Shown: positions 10,602 to 22,579, counted from the stretch's first letter. The stretch is DNA of 64,000 nucleotides from Loripinus fragilis (GCA_964019695.1 OZ026525.1:65070253-65134252), one strand, 5' to 3'. Notes: generated by a model not told the origin, from the sequence alone. Made by a program: numbers and translations.

Positions 10602-11221
10602 CTTAATATGGTACATTACTGTACACATGAGCCAACATATAAGATTAAATATTCCACTTGTAACATCTGCTGCCAGTCATTGAACATTCAAGTGGTCTAG
10701 TTGTTTTATCTACAGTTTATGTTATGTGTAGGTACAATGAAGCTTCTAGCGCTACTGCGGGGATGAGCAGGCTCGCAGTCTGAGCCTTTTTCATCGGTCT
10801 CCCCAAAAGTATCAAATTCGACGTGCTGGCTCATATAAGCACGCTTGCTTTCTTGTATCAATGGCAAAGATTGGGTGTCTAAATGCTTCCGTATTGCATG
10901 AATGCTGCATAGAGTATGAATTCTTACTTATTTGGTGGGTTGGTGCCTGATTCTCATTTTTAGCTTGGTACAGCGTGGCTCAACTTTAGGGTTTCTTTAG
11001 CTCTGACTGTCCCCTAGTTAAGAGCCCTTTTGCATAGATATGGAAGCGCAACAGCAAATTCTAGCGCGACGTTTTGGCCAGTAAAATATATAAACGCTCC
11101 CGTTAGTAGTAACGGGCGCCAGTCCCCAGAGTGGCGCCCAATACTACTCCCGTTGGCCTGGGCTGCTCACATTCTAAGGCGTTGCTTATTTTGTTGTTTA
11201 TTCATTGTTTGTTTTTGCTTT

Positions 11222-11223
<2 letters not shown>

Positions 11224-11289
<66 letters not shown>
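11224..11289. repeat. (GT)33 microsatellite
   Basis: 66 bases of uninterrupted GT. Cysteine/valine-rich frames across it are artefacts. Confidence 0.97.
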
Positions 11290-11292
<3 letters not shown>

Positions 11293-11546
11293 GTCAATTT
11301 TTGCAATGGTGCTCTTGGTGTCATTTCTAGTGCTGATGAAGAGAGAACAGGTTGATTTGCTTTAATTGTGTTGTGTCTGTCTGTGTTCGGTGTGTCTTAC
11401 TCTAGGTGCCATGAGATGGTCAGTGGTGATTGTGATATTTCCTTGTCATGCTCATTTACTTTTTGAATGTTTGTGGACCAAAATTTCTCGCCCACTTATC
11501 GCTCAAGACAAGCTGTTCCATAGGCAAAACGCCGTGCGGAATTTCC

Positions 11547-11610
11547 TTATCCCATCCACGTGACCTACTTATCCCATCCACATGACCTGCTTATCCCATC
11601 CATGTGACTT
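11547..11610. repeat. 24-base tandem, nearly three copies
   Basis: CTTATCCCATCCACGTGACC is repeated with single-base changes at 11548, 11572 and 11591. Non-coding. Confidence 0.75.
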
Positions 11611-12044
11611 CAAATTATAACAATTTAGGCTGTTTTCAGAGCAATTTACGCCTAAATATTATGTAGAAATATCAAAACGGCAATATTTAGTGCGTCTGCC
11701 ATTTTCGCAGTGTTGAATGACGTCAAAAACATTTCTGACGTCACTAAAATGCAACAACAATGTGACGCACGTTATTGACACAGTTTGGCGCCACCACGTC
11801 TTTGTCAACAGATACTGATACCAACGTTAGTTTCAAACCTGAATAAAAACTAAGCCGACGCTTGAAATGCTATTTCGCTTCCGTTTTTAGGTGCTAAACC
11901 ATGTTTACACCCATTTCTGCATCTCGAAAATTCGTTGGTGAACTTATTTTTTAGATTGAAAGAAACGGAAAAAATCTAAAAAATTATGCGGAACTGACAG
12001 AATTCATATAAAACCTTAAAAAGTCGCAATGTGGGCGAGAAAAA

Positions 12045-12197
12045 GTATCCATCGTTATGTATTGTTGTGGGACATGGAAATCCCATCCTCGGACCTGCAT
12101 AATTTCGTCAGAAACTCGGCAGAGCCTCGTTTCTGACAAATTATTCTGGTCCTCGGGTGGGATTTCCTAGTCCCACAACAATACATATGAAGGATAC
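12045..12197. repeat. 153-base palindromic foldback element
   Basis: GTATCCATCGTTATGTATTG and TGTGGGACATGGAAATCCCA are mirrored by TGGGATTTCCTAGTCCCACA and CAATACATATGAAGGATAC. The apex is a small GC-rich AACTCGGCAGAGCCTCG. It ends 31 bases from the donor of the middle exon. Probably a MITE. Confidence 0.75.
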
Positions 12198-12227
12198 TCT
12201 TAATCCATTACATGAAACTCTTTATAC

Positions 12228-12284
12228 CTTGCGTTGTCTCTGTCTTGTAGCATGGTACGGAGATCAAACGAGGAAGCCATGGCA
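12228..12284 (-). CDS. 57-base middle coding exon of the unrecognised gene
   Basis: On minus the exon is preceded by acceptor TTGTTATTTTCCAG and followed by donor AG|GTATAAAG. In the chosen frame it encodes CAMASSFDLRTMLQDRDNA, with the first and last codons split. Both edges have the same phase (one base completes the incoming codon, two bases are left over), so it slots between the 37906 donor and the 10006 acceptor without breaking frame. An ATG lies only four bases after the acceptor, so it could instead be a start exon of a shorter 315-residue protein. An acceptor directly upstream makes an internal exon more likely. Too short to be found by ORF length alone. Confidence 0.55.
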
Positions 12285-12362
12285 CTGGAAAATAACAACA
12301 AAATTTAATAAAACACAATATTCTTAATAAATTACGAAGGCCTTTTGAAATAACAGGAGAAA

Positions 12363-12499
12363 CCAGTGACCTATATAAGATAGGTCACTGGAGAAACCTA
12401 GGTAATAGTTATACCATGGGATATCCGCCTGTACGTGGAGATAATCCATGAGCTTTAGCGAGTGGATTATCTTATGGACATGTGGACAAACATGGTATA
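12363..12499. repeat. two adjacent palindromes
   Basis: CCAGTGACCTAT..ATAGGTCACTGG lies at 12363-12391. A longer imperfect palindrome at 12410-12499 has outer arms TATACCATGG / CATGGTATA and inner arms GGAGATAATCCA / TGGATTATCTTA, around the apex TGAGCTTTAGCGAG. Both lie just upstream (on minus) of the middle exon. Confidence 0.6.
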
Positions 12500-12567
12500 C
12501 TTATCTTATACCACCTACATCAGTGTAGAACTTGCACATCACGAGATATTTTATGTTAAAGTTGGTA

Positions 12568-13003
12568 AAGCCCCTATCTCACTGGACTGCGACTGGTTTG
12601 CGACAGCTGGAGACAAACATCGCGAGTGGGTCGTAAAACATTCTTGAAACAGTCGCCAGTGATTCGTAATTTACTCGCATGTGTCGCCAAGTGGCGCAAA
12701 GTAGTCGCGAAAATTTTGAACATGTTCAAAAATTTTATGCGACAAAATTCCTCGCAAGATAGTCGCAAAGTCATCGCGGGAGTCTCTACCCATCGCGAAC
12801 TTGTCGCCGAACCCTCGCAATTTAGTCGCAATCATTTTGGAACACGAGGTATTTGCGAGATAAATAAGACTAAATTGCGAATCAATTGCGACATAAATGA
12901 GACACTTCGCGACTACATTGCGAGTAAATCAAACTAAGCGACGTTCTGGCGAACGTCGTGAGACAGTCGCACGAACGTCTCACGACTATCGTGCGAGTGT
13001 CCT
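12568..13003. mobile_element. motif-saturated element, TCGCGA/TCGCA vocabulary
   Basis: The left edge CCCCTATCTCACTGGACTGCGAC is followed by about 420 bases with GTCGC, TCGCGA and TCGCAA motifs every 10-15 bases on both strands, ending with GTCGTGAGACAGTCGCACGAACG. The edge matches the inverted right edge of 28388-28740 (TATCTCACTGG.TGCGA). Open frames here are artefacts of the repeated motifs. Class uncertain; a TTAA-target DNA transposon is possible. Confidence 0.55.
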
Positions 13004-13968
13004 AAATACAGTACAGATATCATTCACTTACCATTTGGAATGTACTGGGACTAACCGTTAACGAAACGTGAATGGCGTGGTCTCGCCCCGCTACCGCCTC
13101 GCTTTTATCGATCATATCGGTCCATTCCATGGAATGATAACTGAATTGGAACGCTTGGAATGGTTGCACGTAAAACGCATAAATGAACGATTTATATTAT
13201 TATTTCTTACTTTCAAGCATAATTTTATGATCATATTCATAGTATGCGTCTTAAGTGTTTGAAATAACATATGGTCAATTTCAGAGGATTAAACTGTAAT
13301 GTCTTGGCAAATGGGCCCAGTGCGAAAATGGTCCCTGATCATGTAAGCATAAAACCAACCTGATCAGCTACAAAAGACTAGCTAGAATTATGTAATTTTG
13401 CATGCAACATGTTTAAAAGACACTTACAAGTGAGTAAATGATAAAGGCACTAGCCAGATTGCGTGTATGCACAGACTGGTCTTTAATCTGTTGTCCACAT
13501 GTAACGAGGTCAGGTTTTCTTTTGAAATGGCTTTAAACGGTTATTATATTAATCAAACAGGTATTATCATCTAGTCCATGGCGGCTTGCTTTCACTTATT
13601 GCCCAAGGCACGCGCAAAATGTGTGACTGTGGATTCAATAATATCATGGATTAGCTCAAACAAAACCGGTCAAATAAAAATGGCTCTACTTTTTTGTAGT
13701 AAGTTTAAACATATTGTATTTCCAAAATGTGCAGCGATGGGGATGGGTCACAAGTTCTTGCAACATTATTGACGACCCCCCACCACCTATATAGTATAAT
13801 ATTAGCACATGTATTTAAATCCTTCAGCTATGGTTGCTCTTGCAGATATATATTGGGGTAATTTAAAATTGACAGTTTTAATTCGATAACTGCCTGTTAT
13901 TTTACTGTTAAAACACTGATCAGGCTGCCAAAGTTGATCAAGCCATCACTGAATATAATATATGCACA

Positions 13969-14197
13969 TACTGTCCTGCCAGCCAAGAGTGACAGTGACG
14001 TCATGTTTTGTTTATAACACTATCAGGAACTTATAATCGATAGATCGCTTGTGTATTAATCCTATCCTGTGGATAGGTTTAATACACACGTGATTTACCG
14101 ATTCGTGCTAGATCAAGTATAGAGCATAAGTTACTTTTTACTTTGCAATTGTAAACACAATATTGTGCCACTGTCACTTTTGATTGGCACGACAGTG
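13969..14197. mobile_element. TA-flanked MITE, family T, copy 2
   Basis: The ends are TACTGTCCTGCCAGCCAAGA and GATTGGCACGACAGTGA. The centre is TGTATTAATCCTATCC with GGATAGGTTTAATACAC. The right inner arm is more mutated than in copies 1 and 3. Confidence 0.8.
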
Positions 14198-14846
14198 AAC
14201 GTAGCATTTAGTCGTTGATAACCTTAGAAAACAGTATGCTAGGTCCAGGCCAGGTTCAAAATTGTGTCTGGCTGATCTGGATCCAAACTGTTTGACTGTC
14301 TGATCTTGTCTTTGCTGGACATATCGTGTGGTTGCACATATATGTAGCATTTAGTCGTTTCTGTTTTACTCATTACCTGCTTATGTCGTCTGTTGATAAC
14401 CTTTGTAAATGGTTTGGATGCTGATCAGGCTAGACATATTTACGTTTGATGTTTTGGTTGGTCACATTCCTCTGTTGATAACATTAGTAAACAGTTTAGG
14501 TCCAGATCAGGTTCAAAATTTTGTTGCGCCTGATCTTGACATTCTGATTGAATTGGTGCTCATAATATAACTGTCATATCGACTTCTATACAAGCAATGT
14601 ACTGCTGAATTATAGCTTAGTTTAGTTTGGGTACAATACCGGATGGACATTTTTAATAATATATGGGCCAGCACATTAGAATTAAGTACTTATCGCAGAT
14701 GCGCAAACGCCTCTGTAAACGACCATGCCAACGTATCCTGTTGAACTAGAAGTATGAATGTTGGTCTGAGTCATCATGCACGTCAATACCATATCCATAT
14801 TTGTAATTGAACAGCGCGGCTCTGGCTAGTCTTGGCATTTGCGCAG

Positions 14847-14882
14847 GCTGCCTGCCTGCCTGCCTGCCTATGTATGTATGTA

Positions 14883-14964
<82 letters not shown>

Positions 14965-14967
14965 CTA
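14847..14967. repeat. compound microsatellite (CTGC)n-(TATG)n-(TG)34-(TATG)n
   Basis: CTGC units at 14849-14869, TATG at 14869-14888, TG from 14888 to 14955, then TATGTATGTA. Sharp tetranucleotide/dinucleotide switches suggest stepwise slippage origins. Confidence 0.95.
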
Positions 14968-15380
14968 GAATAAAGCGAAGGCTCTGGCGAGTCTTGGCAT
15001 ATGCGCAGACTTAAATGAGCATTCTTTGCTCGAATATATGATAATAAACAAAATTTCGTGCGTTTTCTTATGCTCATGTTTTTGTTATTTTTCTGTTTTA
15101 CGCCCTAGTGGCTGGCTGGCTAGCTGCTGGAGGGCACGCGTGCGGGCTGGCTTTGATCAATATATCATTATTTTGAATACTTTAGAAAATCGAAATTTTC
15201 TCTCTTGGTGAATGATTTAAGCCTTGAATTCAGTCCGCTGTCATTTTCTCCTAGCAACGAATCTCGTAAATTCGAAGACTTAGGGACTAAAGGTTTAATT
15301 TTGAATGATCGAAAATTCGAATTATAGGGAGGTTGACATGAGTAAATATAACCCCCCAAATGACCATTATCGGTTTCCCC

Positions 15381-15468
15381 CTATCTAACATAAGTTTTAT
15401 GTGCGTAAAAGAAACGTCTTAGGGAGACGGGTTTTTTTACGCACACAAATATATGTTTTTATAGATAG
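15381..15468. repeat. ATATGT-type hairpin MITE (diverged member)
   Basis: CTATCTAACATAAGTTTTATG and TGCGTAAAAGAAACGTCT are mirrored by AGACGGGTTTTTTTACGCA and CAAATATATGTTTTTATAGATAG. Related to the 8281 hairpin. It lies inside a wider AT-rich repeat shared with 8400 (ATTAGCGAGT.TTTC, GAGGTTTTACTGTAT). Confidence 0.55.
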
Positions 15469-16166
15469 TGCTTAAAGTAGCTCATAATTAGGCTCTTTTC
15501 TCTGCATCCATTGTGTCCGGAATTTATTTCGAATTAGCGAGTATTTCAAAAAACGAAGTTTGAATTTTCGAGGTTTTACTGTATGGCTGGCTGGCTGGCA
15601 TTGCTTAGAATACTTTAGAATTTCAGAATCTGTCATTTTCCCTTTACAGCATAAAGTTGTTTTTAAGAATTATTAACAATTATTAACAAATCAGAACTAT
15701 CCGTGTCTAGAAGGACGAAAGACTTATCAATTTGCTAGTTATAATCATAATGTTAGTGGAAAGTCCTGTGCATGCGCCACGCATATCCCAGTTTGGGCCC
15801 AAACTTATTCAGTAAGATCTCCAAAACTGATTTGGGCAACCTTTGCAATCAGATATCTAGCAAAGGTAATTACATTTCATGCGAGATCTAAATCCAAAAT
15901 ACTGCACGCCTTTGGATATATTAGTTTGGGGATTATCTAACTATGTTAAATTGAATGCAAACATGTCGTTTAATCCAAACGGTGACATCCTGTCATTTTG
16001 AATATTCATGTCATTTTCGAAATTATCGAACTCGTGTCTTTAGGAGTATCTCTTTTTGCTACTGATTACCGACGCGTGTCGCGATATCTGACCGGCTAAT
16101 AAACACTTGCAGGAAGTCCTTCAACAGGTGGTAATAGAAAATTTTGCGAAGGATTTACCACTTACC

Positions 16167-16396
16167 TACTGTCGTGCCAGCCAGGAGTGACAGTGACCTC
16201 ATGTTTTGTTTACAAAGTTATCAGGGACTTAGAATTGATAGATCACTCGTGTATTAATCCTATCCTCAGGATATGATTAATACACAAGTGATCTATCGAT
16301 TCGTATTAGCTCAAGTTGAGTGTACAAGTTAATATTTGACTTAACAATTGTAAACAAAACACGACGTCACTGTCACTCTTGGTTGGCACGACAGTA
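16167..16396. mobile_element. TA-flanked MITE, family T, copy 3 (best preserved)
   Basis: TACTGTCGTGCCAGCCAGGA and GGTTGGCACGACAGTA are clean inverted ends with TA at both tips. Then CAGTGACCTCATGTTTTG / AACACGACGTCACTG, and a central foldback around CCTATCCTCAGGATATG. About 230 bases, no ORF. Confidence 0.85.
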
Positions 16397-17399
16397 CTGT
16401 GTACCAAAAAGTTGGCTATTAAAGCAAACAATGAACATTTGCTGGGATAATCTCGTCTAAAAATACTGAATTACTTCAAACTCAATTATCCTAGCACAAG
16501 CGTTTGAGATCTGGGCGTACACTGCATGCCAAGCTACACATAAAACCGTTTATCTATCTGAGGAGACGTTTGTCATCTGTTATTAACATTATCTGATCTG
16601 AATCCAAAATGTTCAACGCTTAGATGGTGTTCGGTTTTCCTGAAAAATATTTTTGAAACTGCAGCCAGCCTGCCAGACAGACAAAATAAGATAGTCAATA
16701 TACCGCACGTTCAAATGAGCATACACGTAAATTCGCAACCTAACTGATCTGAGCATACTAGGCCTAATTCCTTTTTATCTCTCAAAAGACCGTCTCGGTA
16801 CTAGCAAGCGGTGTGGACCCTCATGACGCAGCAAGCGGCATTTCTCCGGGTCTTCACTGCCAAAATTACAGATTTAAATGTTAAAAAAATGGTGCGAGCC
16901 TAGAAGCATAATTCCATAGTTCCATACTCTATGTTTGATAGCAGCGACGGCTCGGGCGAGACTGCGCGTATGCGCAGGCTCGTCTCATTCTCTGCTCGTC
17001 GATGGGATAAGTACCAACATTTGAGACATAATGAACACTTTGACATCCGTAAATGAGTTTCAAAGATAAGGGACGAAAAAGAGCTTGCTACAACTGTAGT
17101 CTCTGGTCGGCAAATGTAACAGCTTAAAAAAAAGGAGAAATTAATGGAATTTTTGAATGCCTCTGTTAGAACAAAAATGCCGTCATTCAACAAAGTTATG
17201 CCGCATGAACAAGACTCTGATTTTCACACATTTACGATTCATTAAGGCTGATAATTGCAATTACGCCAATAAGCATTAAGATGATTAAAGGTGTGCATCT
17301 ATTGACACCTCGTCCAAACATGCTTCTGAAACACTGATCTCCTTAATTGATCAGTTTACAAATTCAATGGGTGGATGGACAGCCGGGCGGACCCAGACA

Positions 17400-17475
17400 C
17401 GGCATGATCCAGGATTTTTTGTCAGGGGGGGGGGGGGGTCCAGGCCCGACGGCCAGAATACAGGATCCGCACATG
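17400..17475. mobile_element. fragment of the GGATCCGCAC element, with G14 run
   Basis: CATGATCCAGG, a run of 14 G at 17425-17438, and GGATCCGCACATGGG resemble the ends of the 43221 element (CATGCGCGGATCCAG / CTGGATCCGCACATG), with most of the interior missing. A related fragment ending CTGGATCCGCCACTGC is at 18035-18105. Confidence 0.45.
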
Positions 17476-17483
17476 GGACCAAT

Positions 17484-17568
17484 ACGCACGCACACGCACA
17501 CGCACACGCACACGCACACGCACACATACGTACGTACGTACGTACGTACGTACATACATGCATGCATG
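17484..17568. repeat. (CACACG)n and (ACGT)n microsatellites
   Basis: Hexamer CACACG occurs about seven times, then TACG tetramers to 17553, then CATGCATG. These are stepwise variants of the TACA array that follows. Confidence 0.9.
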
Positions 17569-17571
17569 TAT

Positions 17572-17808
17572 AATACATACATACATACATACATACATAC
17601 ATACATACATACATACATACATACATACATACATACATACATACATACATACATACATACATACATACATACATACATACATACATACATACATACATAC
17701 ATACATACATACATACATACATACATACATACATACATACATACATACATACATACATACATACATACATACATACATACATACATACATACATACATAC
17801 ATACATAC
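17572..17808. repeat. perfect (TACA)59 microsatellite
   Basis: 237 bases without a single interruption. Tyr-Ile-His-Thr frames on plus and Val-Cys-Met-Tyr frames on minus are translation artefacts of the repeat, not genes. Confidence 0.98.
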
Positions 17809-18187
17809 GCATGTATAGACAGACACATGAGGCAGACGGATGGACATACATGTACATGTATAGACGGCAAACTAAAAGACAATTTATTTAAAACATGCAT
17901 AATCATGTACTGAGATAATGTCAGAAGCAGACATGTGCGTGCATGTCGAGGCATACATGCGCGTCTCTTTATCTTAAAATTTCCCATGAAATGAATGATT
18001 TGGTCCCAACGAGCCCAACTTATTTCATTTTCATAGGATATCTAAAAACGGGGGGCATAGAGGGGGTTCGAGCGAACCCCATGAAGCCAAACTGGATCCG
18101 CCACTGCTTATACATGCATGCTAATGCACAGACATTCTGGTTGCATTATGCATGAGCATGCAACTCGTATGTACTTCAAAAATATAT

Positions 18188-18312
18188 GGGCCGAGTTGTC
18201 TTATGAATTTGGACCGAGTTGTCTTATAAACATGGGCTGAGTTGGCATAGGCCGAGTTTTCTGTGGGCCGAGTTGGCATGTGCCGAGTTGGTTTTTGGGC
18301 CGTGTTGTCCGT
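18188..18312. repeat. GGCCGAGTTG tandem array, about seven units
   Basis: The decamer GGCCGAGTTG, or a one-base variant, recurs at variable 13-25 base spacing, often followed by TCTTAT or GCAT. No conserved frame. Confidence 0.75.
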
Positions 18313-19084
18313 AATTCGATTGGTTTTGCCTTTCACCGCTACAATGAGATCTTTATTCTAGAAATGAGATAAATTTATGTTTTCATAATTATACATTTTA
18401 TAAGTCTTCAGTATTTTTTCACTTTAATTAGTGTAAAATATACTTTGATATCGAGCTAAAATCGGCTTCTTTTTCAGGCACGAATCGCTTCTTCTTCGGA
18501 CACGAAGTCGCAAAAAACGATTTGAAACACATGCCAACTAATAAGACAAACTTGTCTGTTTATATGCGAGCATCGACAACTCCGAAGAGCCTGGGCAAAT
18601 GTACTGTCTCATCAGGGCATTCGCTGCTCGCACGCACATCGGATCCATTGTTGTGTCCGAGCGCACATAAAGGCAGTGCATGTAGACGGAGGCTTGGACA
18701 AAAATAGATCATACCAGATAAGCATGCAGTAGCGCACGCATGCTACCAAATAGACACGCGTGTAGTTGCACATAATGACTAAGCATATGCGTTAAACACA
18801 ACGCCCGCCTATGCGCAGGCTCGCGAGAATCATCGCTGTATGTACACACAAATGAAGACTCAGATCAATTTTTTAACACCATTCCGCTGGTTAAGAATGA
18901 TCGCCTTTAACGTACAGTACCAATTAAAGAAAGCGACATACCACGTCATAAATCATTCGAATACCTTCGAATTACAAACGTGTGCCAGGCACGTGTGTTT
19001 TTATTGTCAGGCATAGGATTAAAGGACCGGATGCACAGTAGTAGATACTAAAAAGGGCCATGACGCGAGAAAACCTGACTTTGG

Positions 19085-19282
19085 TGCATGCGAACAACAA
19101 AGGCGCAGGTGTATTCGTATCCACGTAGTCTGATCAGCGCCTTTATTGTTCGCTTATTGGAAAGTATAATATCTAAACTTGCCTCAAGCAAAATTTCATT
19201 TTAATTAGTCTCTGTAGCTGAACAGACTGGTTTGAGTCTTACCTCGGTCCTAGAACACGAGGTCTTACTCAGAAACCCGCAA
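19085..19282. repeat. dispersed repeat with CAAAGGCGCAG / TCAGCGCCTTTG palindrome
   Basis: AACAAAGGCGCAG and TGATCAGCGCCTTTATTGTTCGC flank a short centre, followed by GGAAAGTATAATATCTAAACTTGC and AGTCTCTGTAG. The same order recurs at 36770-36930 and, partly, near 20525 and 24600. Likely a MITE family. Confidence 0.55.
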
Positions 19283-20292
19283 GACCCTGTCACACTATAA
19301 CGTTTTAGCCAACGTATGCTGACGTATGAAATATATATCTAGTACACTGGAATACGCTTGAAATCTAATTAAAAATCAGAGGAAGCCTCTCAAAGCGTGC
19401 GCGAAACGAATATAGAACGTATGTCTGACTTATAAGTAACTTATTTATAACATATTCCCAACGTAACATAACTTATACTTGTATCAGCGTATAAAAGCAA
19501 ATGCCCAGCGTATGACTAGCGTTCTTGACTTGTGGGAAACTTATACACAACGAACGTCTAACGTATGCTGAATTGTACATATAACGTACGTTAACGTATG
19601 CATAACTTACGTATAGTCTTTATGTCAACCGTTTAAAGCAGAACACAATTTTGGGACCACTTTGTCATATGACAACGTATACCAACGTACTGTAGCGTGT
19701 TCGTAACGTATTGAAAACATATGTCTAACTTATTCAGCGTGCACCAACGTACTGTGTGAGTTTTCATACGTCCTCATACGTTGGTGCTAACGTACCTTAA
19801 TGTATGCATAACTTACTTGTTGCGTACATCTAACGTATGCCTAACGTATAAGCAATACGTCGGCGTACGCGCAAGTACAAAATTTTGAGATCTATTCACG
19901 TATGGCAACGTATACCAACGTACAGTAGCGTGTTCGTAACGTGTTTAAAACTTATCTCTAACGTATTCAGCGTACACCAGCGTACTTGCTTAATTTCTCA
20001 TAGGTCCGCATACGTTGGAGCTAACGTACCTTAACGTATGCATAACTTACCTGCTGCGTACATCTAGCGTATGCCTAACGTATAGAAGCAATACGTTCGC
20101 TTAAGCTGTTATTTTCTATGGATGCACAAAATGTTGGACCTCTTAGCCGTATGTCAACGTATACCACCGTACTATAGCGTATTCGGAACTTGTTTGAAAC
20201 TTATTACTAACGTACTAAGCGTATACCAACGTACTTGCTGAATTTTTCATACGTCGGCATATGTTGGTGCTATACGTCGTAGTGTGACAGGG
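19283..20292. mobile_element. 1.0 kb motif-saturated element, ACGTAT vocabulary
   Basis: GACCCTGTCACACTA at the left and TAGTGTGACAGGGCC at the right are terminal inverted repeats. The right end abuts TTAA; the left flank is GCAA, which could be a mutated TTAA. The interior is packed with AACGTA, ACGTAT and ACTTA motifs on both strands. It contains about 2.7 tandem copies of a 240-base unit (near 19636, 19876 and 20126), each with ACGTATACCAACGTAC, TAGCGTGTTCGTAACG, TACGTTGG.GCTAACGTACC and CTAACGTAT in order. No ORF. A TTAA-target superfamily (Kolobok or piggyBac-like) is a guess. Confidence 0.7.
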
Positions 20293-20341
20293 CCTTAACG
20301 TCAATGCATAAATGCATAAATAGTTTGGTCTCGTCCAACCC

Positions 20342-20402
20342 AAACATTGTTGTGGGTACTAAACAGGACCGTCTCATCGAGACGGTTCTTTTGAGCACCC
20401 TA
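20342..20402. repeat. ATATGT-type hairpin MITE, diverged
   Basis: TTGTGGGTACTAAACAGGACCGTCTC is mirrored by GAGACGGTTCTTTTGAGCACCC. Core subtype CCGTCTC. A more decayed relative is at 23686-23740. Confidence 0.6.
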
Positions 20403-21070
20403 CTCACTAAAGTTTTCTTCTCTGGACATATGCTGTTTTGTTTTAGCGTTCTTTAATTTATAATCATAAGGGCTCATAGGCTAAGATCTGGGTAGCATGT
20501 AAAGAAAAATAAGCCTGTTCATGCGAGAAATGCGATAAACAAAGGCGCATAACAGCCTCGCATCCGAATAGTCTTATCAGCGCCTTCGTTATTCGCTCGA
20601 GACGCGAGATCTCACTACTTTTATTTGCCCCTGTTGCTGGGCATGCTGGTTTGAGCTTGACACCACTGAGTCTCCCAGAGCTGAGTCTGCGCTGTGTGCA
20701 AGGTTCATATTCATTTAAAGTAAATAGCTTAGTTGAGACCGAGCCTTTATCTATAGAAACAAGTGAATAAATAGAAAATGCTAAGTTTTTCTTTCTATCT
20801 TTAACATGTTTAATTTGCATAATTTTATTCAGTTTCCCACAGAATTGAAAATGGCGCATTCATGAACATACACTGTAGATCTAATTCGAACTCGATTTTA
20901 TTTTCTCTTGGTACTGGCTCGCTCAAATTGGAGCCTTGCGCCTTTTTATGCAGTCTTGCCAGAGCCATTGCAGCTTATATAGCTAAAGTTTGGATGTAGA
21001 TGAAGACGATATATAAGCATGTAGTCCAACTTCATCGCTGTACATGCAAGTTTCAATAGTGACGTACTGA

Positions 21071-21267
21071 TTTGTTTGATTTGATTCTTTACGCCCCATC
21101 AACAATCTTTCAGTTATATAGGTACGGATCTTCCTTGGTTGAACCAGTACTAAGCTAGGATAAATGTGTCTTGCTCAAGGTCCACAACGCAGTGACGCCG
21201 GTGAGGCTCGAACCCGCGGCCCTTCGGTCTCGAGTCAAACATTCTACCACTGAGCCACTGCGCTCCC
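21071..21267 (-). mobile_element. full-length tRNA-derived SINE (family A), perfect 12-base TSD
   Basis: On minus it runs GGGAGCGCAGTGGCTCAGTGG (A-box region), GGGTTCGAGCC (B box), body TAGCTTAGTACTGGTTCAACC, and tail AAGATTGTTGATGGGGCGTAAAG then CAAATCAAACAAA. The duplication GTGACGTACTGA is exact at 21059-21070 and 21268-21279, so the copy is intact and fairly recent. Confidence 0.9.
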
Positions 21268-22579
21268 GTGACGTACTGAAGTACCAAACATTATGATCAT
21301 GCGCGCCTTTAAAATGCGTGGCGATTTTTGCCGTATGCAAACAGTTTAGACCCAGATAAGACACGATATAACTTCTTATATATACTAGGGGTGAATCGAC
21401 TACCAGGGGGTAAACGCTTTTGGGGCGAAACAACTAGGGGGGGGGATGGTTTGGGGCGAAACGTCCCGGATTCTGCTATAATAAAGTGCCGGTGTTCTTG
21501 CTGGGGTCAACGGTCGACAAAGACGAATTAGAACTCAATAATGAACAAGAGTTTAGTATTGCCCACAAACCGGTGATTTTATCACAATATGTTATTGTTT
21601 AAAAACTTCTTTATAATAAAGAAATATGTCAGTCAGCTCAACCCATATAAGCCAACGTCCTTTTTGTGGAACAGATGCGAACATAGCAGGTCCAGATGAG
21701 GCGCCACAGAATGTGGCGGCGTCTCCTTTCGGTCTTCACTGTTTAAAACGTTTAATCTAAAGATGAATGTACAATGAGAATAAATCGCAACAACCCTTTG
21801 AACGGAAATGGGCTGGTCCAATCGATTAAGGTGAGGAATTTCATTAATTATCAACATTTTTGATACCCTGTGGCGATGTCAAGCATGGACGAGTTTTTAT
21901 GTTTCTTTAAAGGCACCGAAGAAACTTAAAATTACAATGTCATGGGACCAGCAAACAAAAACGTGTTACTTATCGCAAAATAGACAAAATGCGACATGTC
22001 TCATTAAAAGATTACTATTCAAAACAATAATGTTTTATAGGAAGTTGTTATTTCAGCCTCCTACATCTTTAATCATTTATTAGAAACATTTCTTGGAATA
22101 GTTCATAATACTCTTACCATAAAGGGATAAGTTGCCTGCTCAGCCAAACAAATTCCAATTTAAAAAAAAAAGAGTAATACGATTAGAGAGCAGAAGGACT
22201 GAGTTTGCATCGGTTACACGTAAGCCTTTGCATCTGCACATCTTCGGTAACTAAGGGCCTGGTATTTCCTTAGCGGCCAATGAAGCGTCTGATCAGACTG
22301 TACAGATCGAGTAAATGCTAGCTGAATGGAAGTTCTCCCCAAGCTCGTTTGTCCGTATGTTTGAGTGGTGCAGTATGCTTTGTTCTGTTTGATACGTATT
22401 TTTCGATTAAAACAAAGACTGACAACTAAGCTGGACATGATGTGGTCTGCGTATTGAAGCCTTGAATGCGTTTACGTATCCGCACTATATATTGATAAGG
22501 TGTTTGGTGGCAGCAAAATGTGTGGCAGCTGAGCTACCACATTTTTGGTGTATATTTACACTTAATTACCTTCTACAAC

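Larger units (their letters stand above)
10007..12227 (-). other. last intron of the unrecognised gene
   Basis: It is bounded by GCAAG|gtataaag at the 12228 side and ttatttcag|CTC at the 10006 side. Its contents are MITEs at 10030 and 10392, a (GT)33 microsatellite at 11224, a 24-base tandem at 11547 and a palindrome at 12045. No additional exon was seen. Confidence 0.55.

Noticed and set aside
12574..12937. Open frames of 85-103 codons
   Set aside because: They lie in the motif-saturated element; the repeated TCGC motifs avoid stops in several frames on both strands.
17347..17987. Long open frames (up to 207 codons) on both strands
   Set aside because: They are translations of the perfect TACA, ACGT and CACACG arrays; any frame without a stop in a tetramer array stays open.
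20464..20859. 131-codon minus-strand frame
   Set aside because: Part overlaps the dispersed CAGCGCCTTTG repeat, whose relatives at 19085 and 36770 do not keep the frame.
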